This document shows, in pieces, positions 1 through 7,823 of a DNA stretch of 32,435 nt; within the stretch, counting starts at the first letter, position 1, and each line of letters begins with the position of its first letter. The DNA lies in the IMG/VR virus record IMGVR_UViG_3300042869_000387, positions 1 through 32,435 of that record; one strand, written 5' to 3'. This DNA comes from a virus. Below the pieces are notes generated by a model. It did no database searches. It was not told where the DNA came from and was given only the letters and a program-made list of their open reading frames with translations. The translations under genes and the position numbers were made by a program.

Positions 1-2
1 GC

Positions 3-308
3 GATATATTTGTAGCAGGTGTTACTAATACATTTGTTCTTGCTGACGAAACCAGTGCATTCAACAGAACCACCGGGGTAATTACCACACGAACTGCTTA
101 CAATAGTGCATATGGTGCCAAGGTTATCCTTGATCGCAACATAGTTCCGCAGGACAGTGTGGTTATACAAAATCAATCAGGATTTATATCTATAAAGATA
201 TTTGAACCTATTGCTGTGGGACAACGTATCGAATGGACTTTATATTCCACTGCAGACAATCAACGTTCTAGTTTATCTAAAGCACTTAAACCTAAGGCAG
301 ATTTATAA
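3..308 (+). CDS. C-terminal part of an unidentified late/virion protein (5' end outside window)
   Basis: An open frame enters from the left edge and runs about 101 codons to a TAA at 306-308, whose last base is the first base of the next gene's ATG (TAATG). The visible peptide starts DIFVAGVTNTFVL and ends SLSKALKPKADL. It has alternating hydrophobic and polar residues typical of beta-rich virion proteins, with no enzyme motif. In T4-like phages the neck gene 14 usually lies just upstream of 15, so position makes a neck or tail-completion protein possible, but I do not recognise the sequence. The overlapping stop/start implies translational coupling with the next gene. Confidence 0.75.
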   Translation, partial: DIFVAGVTNTFVLADETSAFNRTTGVITTRTAYNSAYGAKVILDRNIVPQDSVVIQNQSGFISIKIFEPIAVGQRIEWTLYSTADNQRSSLSKALKPKADL

Positions 309-1780
309 TGCAACATTTTTATGATGGTCAAATTAGACGATATATTACACAAATTATCAGACTGCTCAGCAACTTCAGTGTAAAGTACGGTGATGGAACA
401 TTGGTCAGAGTGCCAGTACTGTACGGTGACACTGATCGTCAGATTGCCAGCCTATTAGGTGACAACAGTGAGAACAAACTGGCTGCCGCGCCACGTATGG
501 CCGTATATCTAAATGACCTACAACTAGATCGTTCGAGATTATCTGATTCAAGTTATGTGGGAAAATTACATATTAGAGAACGCGAATATGATTCGGCTAC
601 AGGAGAATATACCAGCAGTCAAGGGCACCAGTACACTGTAGAAAGGCTGATGCCAACACCTTACAAAGCCAGTTTCAAGGTAGATATTTGGAGCAGCAGC
701 ACTGATCAAAAATTGCAAATTTTAGAACAGATACTGGTGTTGTTTAATCCCAGTTTGGATATTCAAACTACTGACAACTATATTGATTGGACTAGTCTAA
801 GCACTGTGGATCTCACACAGTTGACATTTAGCAATAGAAGTATCCCAGTAGGCACTGCATCGAATATTGACATTGCTACTCTAACCTTAGAAGCACCTAT
901 ATACATCAGCCCGCCAGTCAAAGTCAAACAGTTGGGCATAGTGACCAACATTATTGCCAGCATTACGCAGGGTATAGAAAATCCATCATTGCAGGATATT
1001 CAATTAGAGTTTGGCAATGAATTATTTCCTCAAGGCAGTAACCAATCTTCTAATAGTGGCAATCTTTCTTCTGGTGGTAATCTAATTAATATGTCAAAGA
1101 TTAGTCTTGGAGGATTTGGCATATTAGTTGTCAACGGTCAAGTACAAATTCTAGACAAGTATGAGCATGTCACAGCCACTAACGACAGTATTGAGATTCC
1201 TATCAAAATGGGTCCTGAAATCAACTGGAGGAAAATTCTAGACAATTATCCCGGAAAGTACAAAGCAGGATATAGTAAAATTTATCTCAAACAAAGTAAC
1301 TTTACAGAAGTTGTAGGCACTTTCAGTCTTAATCCGCTGGATGAAAATTATATTACTGTAAACTATGATGTAGATTCTTTTCCGACCAATACTGTATTAA
1401 GTGCAGTCAACAGACCAGGTAGTCCTGGAACATTTGACGCTGTCATTGATCCTACTAGAGTGGGGCCGGGCCATGGATTATCCAATCCAATTACTGGTAC
1501 TCGATATCTCATTATCGAAGATATAGGCGATGCTGCCAATGTCGACGGAGCAGATGCATGGAAAGGTACTGACAATAGTGATTTAATTGCCAAAGAAAAT
1601 GACATTATAGAATACAACGGAATTAAATGGATAGTGATATTTGATGCCAGCCAGAGTCAAGACCAATTGATCTATCAAACAAATATATACACTGGGGTAC
1701 AGTACAAATGGAATGGTCTATCATGGGTCAAATCCTTTGAAGGGGAATATAGGGCCGGTACATGGAGATTAGAAATTTAA
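308..1780 (+). CDS. 15: Tail sheath stabiliser/completion protein, T4 gp15-like, with long C-terminal extension
   Basis: T4 gp15 forms a hexameric ring that caps the contractile sheath and joins it to the neck. The first ~215 residues follow the family pattern. There is an aromatic opening (MQHFYDGQIRRYITQ; T4 starts MFGYFYNSSFRRY). A RVPVLYGD segment follows, then an APRMAVYLND segment like the T4 LPRINLHL strand. Next come MPTPYKASFKVDIW, like T4 PSPIKMIYELSIF, and ILEQILVLFNP, like VEQILPYFQP. At 490 residues it is far longer than T4 gp15 (272). The extra ~250 residues are Ser/Gly-rich and then beta-rich, ending IKWIVIF...YKWNGLSWVKSFEGEYRAGTWRLEI-type strands, of unknown role. The start overlaps the previous stop by one base. 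The gp15 call is from remembered family patterns; a search was not possible. Confidence 0.8.
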   Translation: MQHFYDGQIRRYITQIIRLLSNFSVKYGDGTLVRVPVLYGDTDRQIASLLGDNSENKLAAAPRMAVYLNDLQLDRSRLSDSSYVGKLHIREREYDSATGEYTSSQGHQYTVERLMPTPYKASFKVDIWSSSTDQKLQILEQILVLFNPSLDIQTTDNYIDWTSLSTVDLTQLTFSNRSIPVGTASNIDIATLTLEAPIYISPPVKVKQLGIVTNIIASITQGIENPSLQDIQLEFGNELFPQGSNQSSNSGNLSSGGNLINMSKISLGGFGILVVNGQVQILDKYEHVTATNDSIEIPIKMGPEINWRKILDNYPGKYKAGYSKIYLKQSNFTEVVGTFSLNPLDENYITVNYDVDSFPTNTVLSAVNRPGSPGTFDAVIDPTRVGPGHGLSNPITGTRYLIIEDIGDAANVDGADAWKGTDNSDLIAKENDIIEYNGIKWIVIFDASQSQDQLIYQTNIYTGVQYKWNGLSWVKSFEGEYRAGTWRLEI

Positions 1781-2211
1781 AAGAACGTATAGAATGCAGT
1801 GGTGCAATAATTTGTGCCAAGGATTCTTCTAGAATTTTATTATTACAAAAAACAGAAGGCAAACATGCTGGGCGTTGGGTGTTGCCAGGCGGCACTGTTG
1901 TTGAAGGTGAAACAGCATTTCAAGGGTTGCAAAGAGAACTTCAAGAAGAAATTGGTTGTTTGCCCGACTTTATCAAAATAATTCCCTTAGAAAAATTTGT
2001 CAGCAACGATCAAGTGTTTATGTTCAACACTTATTTTTGCATCATAGACAGTGAATTTTTTGTAAAATTAAGCGACGAACATTCAGGCTGGGGATGGTTC
2101 GACATCAATCATCTGCCTAAACCCACACATCAGGGGTTAGAACAAAGTATTAGAAACAAAAATACTCAGTTGAAAATTCAAACAATAATTGAAGTGATGA
2201 GAGAAATTTAA
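1762..2211 (+). CDS. Nudix hydrolase (MutT/NudA-like)
   Basis: Nudix enzymes cleave nucleoside diphosphates linked to another moiety, using metal bound by the Nudix box. The box GX5EX7REUXEEXGU is complete at residues 44-66: G44, E50, R58-E59, E62-E63, G65, with Cys66 where an aliphatic residue is usual. The WVLPGG segment just before it is also typical. The 149-residue length is normal for a single-domain Nudix protein. The substrate cannot be read from sequence; nucleotide-sugar or mRNA-cap-like substrates are both known in this family. The ATG lies 19 bases inside gp15 in another frame, with an AGGG stretch about 8 bases upstream. It ends tail to tail with the fibre gene on the other strand, sharing 4 bases. 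Confidence 0.88.
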   Translation: MEIRNLKERIECSGAIICAKDSSRILLLQKTEGKHAGRWVLPGGTVVEGETAFQGLQRELQEEIGCLPDFIKIIPLEKFVSNDQVFMFNTYFCIIDSEFFVKLSDEHSGWGWFDINHLPKPTHQGLEQSIRNKNTQLKIQTIIEVMREI

Positions 2212-3221
2212 ATCCCTACCCCTAACAACATATAGGCCAGTGTTAAATTTTGAACCTGTCTAAAGGTTGGTAAATGTCCGTTGGCTGTGGCATCATTTGC
2301 ACTGACTGTGCCGGTCACTGTGACTGCTGCATTGAATGTGGCTACACCAGCATTGTTAAATGTTTGTCTTATGTTGCCGTCACCGTCAGACAGAAGAATA
2401 TTGTTGTCGGTACCTGTAATAGTACTACCCGTGGCTGATCCTACTATCACATTGGCACTGCCAGTTGCCAATGCACTGCCAGAATTGTAACCTAGACCGA
2501 TGTTCTTAGCACCAAGAGTTGCGCTGAGTGCATTGGCTCCTACCGCAGTATTTTGGTCACCGCTGACGTTGGCAGTGAGTGATGCATACCCCAATGATGT
2601 ATTACTGCTGGCAGTGGTCAATGAATCCGACGCAGTTGATCCAATAGCAGTATTGAAATCGCCAGTGCTGACAAGATTCAAACTGTTGAATCCTACACCT
2701 GTGTTGTCTGTACCGTCTACTACAGCATTTAATGCAGTAACTCCCAGCACTGTGTTGGTAGAAATATCTGAAACACCCTTGCCTATTCTAACACCATTGA
2801 CGTAACTGTCACTGCCCACTCGTAAAGACTTAACTATCCCTACACCACCTGAAAACACTGCAGACGCTGCGGTCACTGTGGTAGCCTCTAAGGTGTTGAT
2901 AGCAGTTAGTATACCAGTAATTTCCACACTTTCTTGAAGTCTAATAGTTCCAGTGCCGTCTACACTCAGTAACAAATCTTGATTGGTTATTGAAGTTTTA
3001 ATGTTGTTGCCTTCTATGGCAATTGAACTCAATTGTAGATTGTTACCTATAAAACTTTGAGTAGTAATTAAATTTCCAGTAGAAGACAATGCTTGGCTAA
3101 GTGTCACACTGCCTGAAACAGTTAACGATTCGTCGGATTCAATATTTCCAGTGCTTGACACTCGAAATCCTGGACTTTGAAATCCAAATTTTGATTTATA
3201 TGATTTGTATTCTACTGGCAT
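2208..3221 (-). CDS. Tail fibre-like protein with YadA-head-type repeats
   Basis: A 337-residue beta-rich protein without signal peptide or membrane segment. The first half has short strands of fibre type (LTVSGSVTLSQAL, TGTIRLQESVEI). The middle (roughly residues 155-265) has about seven ~20-residue repeats around the core NT-x-hydrophobic-G-x-x-AL: NTVLGVTAL, NTGVGFNSL, NTAIGSTAS, NTSLGYASL, NTAVGANAL, NIGLGYNSG, NVIVG. This is the pattern of YadA/Hia trimeric adhesin heads and several phage fibres, so a trimeric left-handed beta-roll is likely. It ends in a GHLPTFRQVQ motif and a hydrophobic tail. An alternative TTG start at 3233 adds four residues. I prefer the ATG at 3221 because GGAA lies about 7 bases upstream. 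It follows the 3235-3684 gene directly. Confidence 0.72.
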   Translation of the reverse strand: MPVEYKSYKSKFGFQSPGFRVSSTGNIESDESLTVSGSVTLSQALSSTGNLITTQSFIGNNLQLSSIAIEGNNIKTSITNQDLLLSVDGTGTIRLQESVEITGILTAINTLEATTVTAASAVFSGGVGIVKSLRVGSDSYVNGVRIGKGVSDISTNTVLGVTALNAVVDGTDNTGVGFNSLNLVSTGDFNTAIGSTASDSLTTASSNTSLGYASLTANVSGDQNTAVGANALSATLGAKNIGLGYNSGSALATGSANVIVGSATGSTITGTDNNILLSDGDGNIRQTFNNAGVATFNAAVTVTGTVSANDATANGHLPTFRQVQNLTLAYMLLGVGI

Positions 3222-3234
3222 AATGTTTTCCAAT

Positions 3235-3684
3235 TTATCCGTCGTTGCTGTTTGAACTGTCTATATATGAGATAGGAGTCGAAACTGATAATGGGTTAAT
3301 AGTCTCTGCATAATTTGCAAAGAAAATTACCTTTGTTCCTAAAAATGCAGTGTCAGTAACATTGGCAATTAAACTTAGATAACTGTTGTTGACTTCTGCA
3401 GTGATGTTAATCAGAGCATCATCAATACTGGTACGACCATATACTGTGAGACTTGCTTGATTTGGCCTAGCAATTACTAAAACCTGTAACACTTCTTTTT
3501 TGTTGCTGTCAAACTCTGCAGTAATAGTGTAATTTGCGCTGGAATAGTCGCCTACATACCATCTGTCAATTTCGGTATCAGGATAAATCTGCACCCAAGA
3601 GCCTTTGTAAGCAAGTTGTGTATTGTTTTTTAAACTCAACTTGTTCTGCGGACTCTGTTTGAAAAAATTTGTAAAATTTAGCAT
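3235..3684 (-). CDS. Small conserved virion-type protein, function unknown
   Basis: 149 residues, first gene of a two-gene unit with the fibre gene that follows. The middle has a WYVGDYSSANYTITAE block and a VLVIARPNQASLTVYGR block, both beta-strand rich, then a Ser/Asn-rich end. I recall similar WYVGD-SSA-YT proteins next to structural genes in T4-like marine phages, but the exact role is not known to me. The ATG has AAGAG about 7 bases upstream, and an AATAAATA late-promoter-like octamer lies 16 bases before it. It is probably a virion or fibre-associated protein; confidence in the reading frame is high and in the role low. Confidence 0.72.
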   Translation of the reverse strand: MLNFTNFFKQSPQNKLSLKNNTQLAYKGSWVQIYPDTEIDRWYVGDYSSANYTITAEFDSNKKEVLQVLVIARPNQASLTVYGRTSIDDALINITAEVNNSYLSLIANVTDTAFLGTKVIFFANYAETINPLSVSTPISYIDSSNSNDG

Positions 3685-3700
3685 GTTTGGCTCTTTAGTA

Positions 3701-3708
3701 TATTTATT
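3701..3708 (-). promoter_or_regulatory. T4-type late promoter, AATAAATA
   Basis: The minus strand reads AATAAATA, which fits the NATAAATA late-promoter form of T4-like cyanophages and differs from T4 TATAAATA in the first base. It sits 16 bases upstream of the ATG of the 3235-3684 gene. No -35 element is expected for this class. Confidence 0.6.
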
Positions 3709-3765
3709 CAGACAAAAAAATTCTCACTGTTGTGTAAAGTGCATATATAATTAAAAGGAAATCAC

Positions 3766-4344
3766 ATGGGTCGCTATACTAATTATTTCAAAGACATTTG
3801 GCAAATGCAGGCCAACAGAAAAGTCATAGGAATGACACTGTTTGGAGTATTGCTAGACAACACTACACCATTTACACCAGGTCAGCAATTGGTTATATCT
3901 GACGGAGTAATAGACGCTGTAAAATTATTGATCTCTAAAGGTTACGATTTTTTGTTTATCACAGGCCAACCACAAAATAGAACGCAGGCACTGTCTATAC
4001 AAGATTTTGAAAATATTCTGGCCAGTGCTAGAGAAATTATTGAGCAACACGGCGGCAGGGTGAAAAATGCCTATTACGCACCAGGCGTAGACAAAAATGA
4101 TCCCTATGTAAAACCCAACACTGGCATGTTTGATCGGGCGCAGAATGAAGGTATGGTCAAATGGGCAGAGTCATATTTTATAGGATCTGAAGCCAATGAT
4201 GTAAAGGCTGCAATGAAAGTTAAATCTGTTCCAGTATTGATCAAATCTGCTGGCAAAGATGTAAAAACCAAAGCATCTCAATTAATGAATCAAATCAAAG
4301 TACAAGAATTTGACAGTCTACTAGATTTTGCCAACAGCATTTAA
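3766..4344 (+). CDS. HAD-family (GmhB/histidinol-phosphatase-like) protein lacking the catalytic aspartates
   Basis: 192 residues that line up along their length with GmhB-type HAD phosphatases. SDGVIDAVKLLISKGYDFLFIT matches the segment leading to motif II, KPNTGMFDRA matches motif III (KPHPGM), and SYFIGSEANDVKAA matches motif IV (SYMVGDKLEDMQAA). The motif I DxDGT is replaced: IGMTLFGVLLDN has Thr for the nucleophile and Phe for the acid/base Asp, and motif IV has GS instead of GD. The cysteines of the GmhB zinc loop are also absent. Phosphatase activity by the normal mechanism is therefore unlikely; a binding or scaffold role is more plausible. AAAAGGAA lies 5 bases before the ATG. The gene ends directly against the convergent oxygenase gene with no gap. 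Confidence 0.78.
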   Translation: MGRYTNYFKDIWQMQANRKVIGMTLFGVLLDNTTPFTPGQQLVISDGVIDAVKLLISKGYDFLFITGQPQNRTQALSIQDFENILASAREIIEQHGGRVKNAYYAPGVDKNDPYVKPNTGMFDRAQNEGMVKWAESYFIGSEANDVKAAMKVKSVPVLIKSAGKDVKTKASQLMNQIKVQEFDSLLDFANSI

Positions 4345-4953
4345 TTATTTTAAATTCTTAATACCGTGAAACTCGTGTGCTCCACTGGGCCAAGTCCACC
4401 CAGTAACAGAGTACTTTACTCCAGATTTGATATTAGGGACTACATGATAATGTGTAACGGTGCTGGGCCAAAAAGTAACATGGCCTATGGGGGTGTCTTT
4501 TCCAGTAAACTCTTGTCTAGGAAATGTTAGGTCTGCGCCTTCGTAATCATTATTTAATTTGATATTAAGACTAATCTCACTGAGATCGTGATGAGGCGCA
4601 AGATTAGGTTTACCTTGCGGACTGTATTTTAAAATAAACGGACTTTGCCATCCGCAAATCCTAGTAAGGGGCCATTCTTTGTGAATGATAGGCAACAAGT
4701 CTCTTGTATAATGTGCTACATAGTCCTCAAACAAAAATTGACTTATCTGGCTAAAATACAATCCATCGTAGCCTAACGGGCTACCGTCTACATTTTGTTG
4801 TCGATGATTTTTAAATTTACTATCGTAAAATTTTGCAATGTCTACTAGTTCGTTGCAAAAATCTTCAGTCCAGAATGGAGCAATGATGATATCTTTATCA
4901 TTGCTCCATACTTTGCCACTATCAGGATGCACCCCTTTCCAGTAGTCTATCAT
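4345..4953 (-). CDS. 2OG-Fe(II) oxygenase, procollagen lysyl-hydroxylase (PLOD)-like
   Basis: Enzymes of this group hydroxylate side chains using Fe(II) and 2-oxoglutarate. The C-terminal half (residues ~105-190) resembles the catalytic domain of lysyl hydroxylases. It has APHHDLSEISLNIKLN, with iron ligands H121 and D123, then YEGADLTF, then THYHVVP, with distal ligand H170. Ten residues after H170, where lysyl hydroxylases have the 2OG-binding Arg, there is Lys180. The usual Pro/Trp-rich closing strand (YSVTGWTWP) follows. The 202-residue length is that of a stand-alone catalytic domain. It is the last gene of a three-gene unit (glycosyltransferase, carbamoyltransferase, this gene), 8 bases after the carbamoyltransferase stop, with AAGGAA before its ATG. 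The substrate is unknown; protein Lys/Pro or a sugar are both possible. Confidence 0.82.
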   Translation of the reverse strand: MIDYWKGVHPDSGKVWSNDKDIIIAPFWTEDFCNELVDIAKFYDSKFKNHRQQNVDGSPLGYDGLYFSQISQFLFEDYVAHYTRDLLPIIHKEWPLTRICGWQSPFILKYSPQGKPNLAPHHDLSEISLNIKLNNDYEGADLTFPRQEFTGKDTPIGHVTFWPSTVTHYHVVPNIKSGVKYSVTGWTWPSGAHEFHGIKNLK

Positions 4954-4961
4954 TGCGTTCC

Positions 4962-6674
4962 TTAAACTTCTGTGAAATTATTTTTTGTCAATAATTTACC
5001 AATGTCCGGTAACCATAGATATTTCATTTCTGATCTTTCCAGGGTAGTCAATGCTTCTTTAACTGTTTCAACCAACGGGTCGCCTGCTAAATTAAAACTA
5101 GTGTTGAACAAAATAGGCACGCCTTTTAATTTGTTAAATTCACTAATTAATTCGTAATAGTGCGGATTTTGTTCTGATGTCACAGTCTGTATTCTACAAG
5201 TTCCGTCGACATGAGTAATTGCAGGAATCAAGGCCTGTTTATCTTTCAACACATTTACAGCATACATCATAAACGGACTGTCTGTACGTGAGCGGAAGTC
5301 AAACCATTCAGCGGCATGTTCTGCCATTACCGATCCAGCAAATGGACGAAACCATTCACGGTGTTTAACTTCATTAACAATATCCTTACCATTGACAACT
5401 GTTGGGTCAAACAGTATCGAACGATTACCTAACGCACGTGGTCCGGCTTCGCTACGACCTTGATATAAACAAACAATTTCCTGTTCTGCTATCAATTTTG
5501 CAACATCGGCCGCAGTGGTATCTGAAACAATGAAACCCGTAAAATCTGCTGTTGCGTATTCTGCAGAATGATCCAGGCCTAAGTATAAACTAGTTAACGG
5601 TGTCTTAACAGAGTCTTTAGTAATAGTTCTGTAAACATGTTGACATACGCCCATCACATTGCCGCCATCGTGACTTACTGGTTCGTGATAAAATTCCACA
5701 TCAGGAAATTCTTTTAAGAATTCATAGTTGGCTACACAGTTTAAAACAAAGCCGCCGGCCATGACAATTTTCTTCTTGCCAGTTAATTCTATTGTTTTTC
5801 TGATTAATGCAATTACACGTTCTTCCGCTGATTTCTGTACAGCATATGCTAGGTCTTTCCTGAAGTCGTCGATGAGGTCTGGATCAGTGTGCCAAGCAAC
5901 ATCACCTTCGTGTTCTTTTAGTTCTGGATTTAAATCACATCTAATAACATTTCCAGCAGGAAACTTTGGTTTAATTAAACTTCTGTTGTTGAATCTACCA
6001 TCGTGGATCTTGATGCTGTCATTGGGTTTGCCGTACGGTGCAATTCCCATAGTTTTTCCTGCTTCAATAGCATGAAAACCAAGATACTGTGTCACTGCTT
6101 CATAACTCTTGGTAATACCATGACCATCAGAAACTTCTATTTGACATTCATTGTCAGTAAGTTCAAAACTATCAATAAGGTTCGTGCCATAATTTACTAG
6201 ATGTCGTTTTATTTCTGCAGGATATCCAAGAGTCCAAATAGATTCAACTTCCCATGTATCATTCCAAATCTCTTTTAGATCCGGAACGTCAATGCCACTA
6301 CCGGCGCCATCAATTACCAAGGCTGCTGCATCATCAAATCCACTGTTATAAAAAGCAGTCACCGCATGAGTCATATGATGAGAATCACCTAGTTTAATAG
6401 TTTCAACTCTATATCCTGGTTGTTTTTTTCTTACTAAGCAAGTGTATGGATCTTCGCCAGTCCAGAATACTTTACCAAATGCATTGCGAGTGCCGCACAG
6501 AATAAGAAAATCAATATGATCGGTGTATTCAAATGCTTTTTCAATTCCCAAGAACGGATTGCCGTCATACTTCATACGACTTAATCGATCTTCTTCTATA
6601 TAAAAAATCAATTCACTATCTTTATACAGTGCCGCGGCACCGTTATGTCCTACATTAATTCCTAATAACCACAT
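4962..6674 (-). CDS. Carbamoyltransferase, NodU/CmcH/TobZ family
   Basis: This family moves a carbamoyl group from carbamoyl phosphate, through a carbamoyl-adenylate, to a hydroxyl of a sugar or antibiotic. At 570 residues the protein has the full two-domain length. The N-terminal Kae1-like domain opens MWLLGINVGHNGAAAL and carries the metal-site histidines in HHMTHAVTAF (H99, H100, H103) and the LVIDGAGSG loop. The C-terminal domain has EAGPRALGNRSIL (around residue 410), REWFRPFAGSV, THVDGTCRIQTV and PILFNTSFNLAGDP, all family signatures, so it should be active. It is the middle gene of a three-gene unit, 11 bases after the glycosyltransferase, with AAGGAA before the ATG. The neighbours suggest it decorates a glycan or a glycosylated or hydroxylated protein. 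Confidence 0.95.
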   Translation of the reverse strand: MWLLGINVGHNGAAALYKDSELIFYIEEDRLSRMKYDGNPFLGIEKAFEYTDHIDFLILCGTRNAFGKVFWTGEDPYTCLVRKKQPGYRVETIKLGDSHHMTHAVTAFYNSGFDDAAALVIDGAGSGIDVPDLKEIWNDTWEVESIWTLGYPAEIKRHLVNYGTNLIDSFELTDNECQIEVSDGHGITKSYEAVTQYLGFHAIEAGKTMGIAPYGKPNDSIKIHDGRFNNRSLIKPKFPAGNVIRCDLNPELKEHEGDVAWHTDPDLIDDFRKDLAYAVQKSAEERVIALIRKTIELTGKKKIVMAGGFVLNCVANYEFLKEFPDVEFYHEPVSHDGGNVMGVCQHVYRTITKDSVKTPLTSLYLGLDHSAEYATADFTGFIVSDTTAADVAKLIAEQEIVCLYQGRSEAGPRALGNRSILFDPTVVNGKDIVNEVKHREWFRPFAGSVMAEHAAEWFDFRSRTDSPFMMYAVNVLKDKQALIPAITHVDGTCRIQTVTSEQNPHYYELISEFNKLKGVPILFNTSFNLAGDPLVETVKEALTTLERSEMKYLWLPDIGKLLTKNNFTEV

Positions 6675-6685
6675 GTGGTAGTTCC

Positions 6686-7612
6686 TTATTTTGTTGTTTT
6701 AGCAATGTGTGCTTTAATACCGGCAATGATACTTTTTAATTCGTCTTTGCTGAAATCCATTATGGTGTCATTTAGTCTATCCGCTTCTTCACTGGCAAAC
6801 CCTGCAATTCTAATTGGACTGTAGTGTCGCACTGCGTTTTTCTTTTCTACAATGTTAAAGTGCTCAGGATATGTAATGTTCACCGGAAATGTACTGCCGC
6901 ACACTATGGTGCCAGGCTTGTCAAATGCATAGGCCAGGTGTTGACCCACACTGTCACATCCTATGAAATAATCGGCGGACTCTATAATTGCGGCCCAGAT
7001 TCTCAACGGCATATTATTGTCTGGTTGAAAAATAGGAAGATTTACAACATTTAATTTGTGTTCACCCATATACATGATGTTGTAGTCTTTGGATAATTCT
7101 GCAACTAATTCCATAAAGGTGGACTGTTCTATACTACGACTGCTACCGTCAAACACTACTCCGCCGCCGCCTAGACTGCTGCTGCGTCCAAATGGTTGAA
7201 TTACAATGGTTTTTTCTTTTTGGTGTTGCTGTTTGACCTGTCCTATTATTTCCATAGCAGACATTTCTTCAGACTTGTTTAGCACCACTGTGGGTCTGAT
7301 ATTTTTGTCGGTGCGTTCTCCAAGAATTTCCCACCAAAAACTTTGTTGCAAACTACTGCGTTGATTATAGTATTCGTGATCTCTATATGGCTCGGGACTA
7401 ACGCATAAGTTATCTTTGATAAGATTTTCAAAAATGCCTTTGTGATTGACATCAAATGCATAATTTTGCAAGACAGGATGTCCTAGATAGAACTCCATGC
7501 CGCCTTCGCACACAATTCCTGCCAGTTCTCCTCTACGGTGGCTTTCTTCTAATGCCGGAATACTGGCCAATACTCGTCCGGCACCGCCGTTGATAAAAAA
7601 TATTTTTTTCAT
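6686..7612 (-). CDS. Glycosyltransferase, GT9 (heptosyltransferase)-like
   Basis: 308 residues with a GT-B-like plan. The N-terminus is MKKIFFINGGAGRVLASIPAL, a hydrophobic strand plus a glycine-rich turn. The second half starts with TIVIQPFGRSS and has the family's donor-side motif around residues 213-235, ADYFIGCDSVGQHLAYAFDKP, which corresponds to the DTGLMHIAAALxxP motif of heptosyltransferases. The RSIE segment after the PFG loop is also usual in this group. The acceptor and sugar cannot be told. It is the first gene of the unit that continues with the carbamoyltransferase and the PLOD-like oxygenase. AAGGA lies 5 bases before the ATG, and a perfect TATAAATA octamer lies 29 bases upstream, so late expression is expected. 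Confidence 0.8.
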   Translation of the reverse strand: MKKIFFINGGAGRVLASIPALEESHRRGELAGIVCEGGMEFYLGHPVLQNYAFDVNHKGIFENLIKDNLCVSPEPYRDHEYYNQRSSLQQSFWWEILGERTDKNIRPTVVLNKSEEMSAMEIIGQVKQQHQKEKTIVIQPFGRSSSLGGGGVVFDGSSRSIEQSTFMELVAELSKDYNIMYMGEHKLNVVNLPIFQPDNNMPLRIWAAIIESADYFIGCDSVGQHLAYAFDKPGTIVCGSTFPVNITYPEHFNIVEKKNAVRHYSPIRIAGFASEEADRLNDTIMDFSKDELKSIIAGIKAHIAKTTK

Positions 7613-7641
7613 GTCGTCCTTAATAATATACGCATATAATG

Positions 7642-7649
7642 TATTTATA
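7642..7649 (-). promoter_or_regulatory. T4-type late promoter, perfect TATAAATA
   Basis: The minus strand carries the exact T4 late consensus TATAAATA, 29 bases before the glycosyltransferase ATG. This is the best match of six NATAAATA sites here and predicts late, clamp-dependent transcription of the 7612-4345 enzyme operon. Confidence 0.72.
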
Positions 7650-7727
7650 CACAGTTTTGTTCATTATAAAATATTTCCACATACATAGTCAACTAACACT
7701 TCGCCATTCCGCAAGTTGTACATTATT

Positions 7728-7756
7728 TTGAACAATATTTCACAGTAGCATATATA
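7728..7756 (+). promoter_or_regulatory. Possible sigma70-like promoter for the 2OG oxygenase pair
   Basis: Within the 211-base divergent gap 7613-7823, TTGAAC (7728-7733) and TATATA (7751-7756) are separated by exactly 17 bases on the plus strand. Each hexamer matches the bacterial consensus at four of six positions, so this is weak in AT-rich DNA. No NATAAATA octamer is seen on the plus strand. The rest of the gap holds only the minus-strand late promoter; no small gene was seen. Confidence 0.3.
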
Positions 7757-7823
7757 CAGCACAACCGATTGATCTACTCAATCTAACAAAGACAGGATAA
7801 TTATTAATTTAACATCAATTGCC

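Noticed and set aside
3222-3233. A TTG start at 3233 for the YadA-like fibre
   Set aside because: The ATG at 3221 has GGAA at normal spacing, and the four additional residues would cover that site.
3746-3751. TATAAT on the plus strand upstream of the HAD-like gene
   Set aside because: A perfect hexamer, but a start point from it would fall in the ribosome site, and no -35 hexamer at 16-18 bases is convincing.
7613-7823. A small gene or RNA in the largest gap
   Set aside because: Neither strand shows a convincing reading frame or a tRNA-like fold by eye. The AT-rich gap is explained by divergent promoters.
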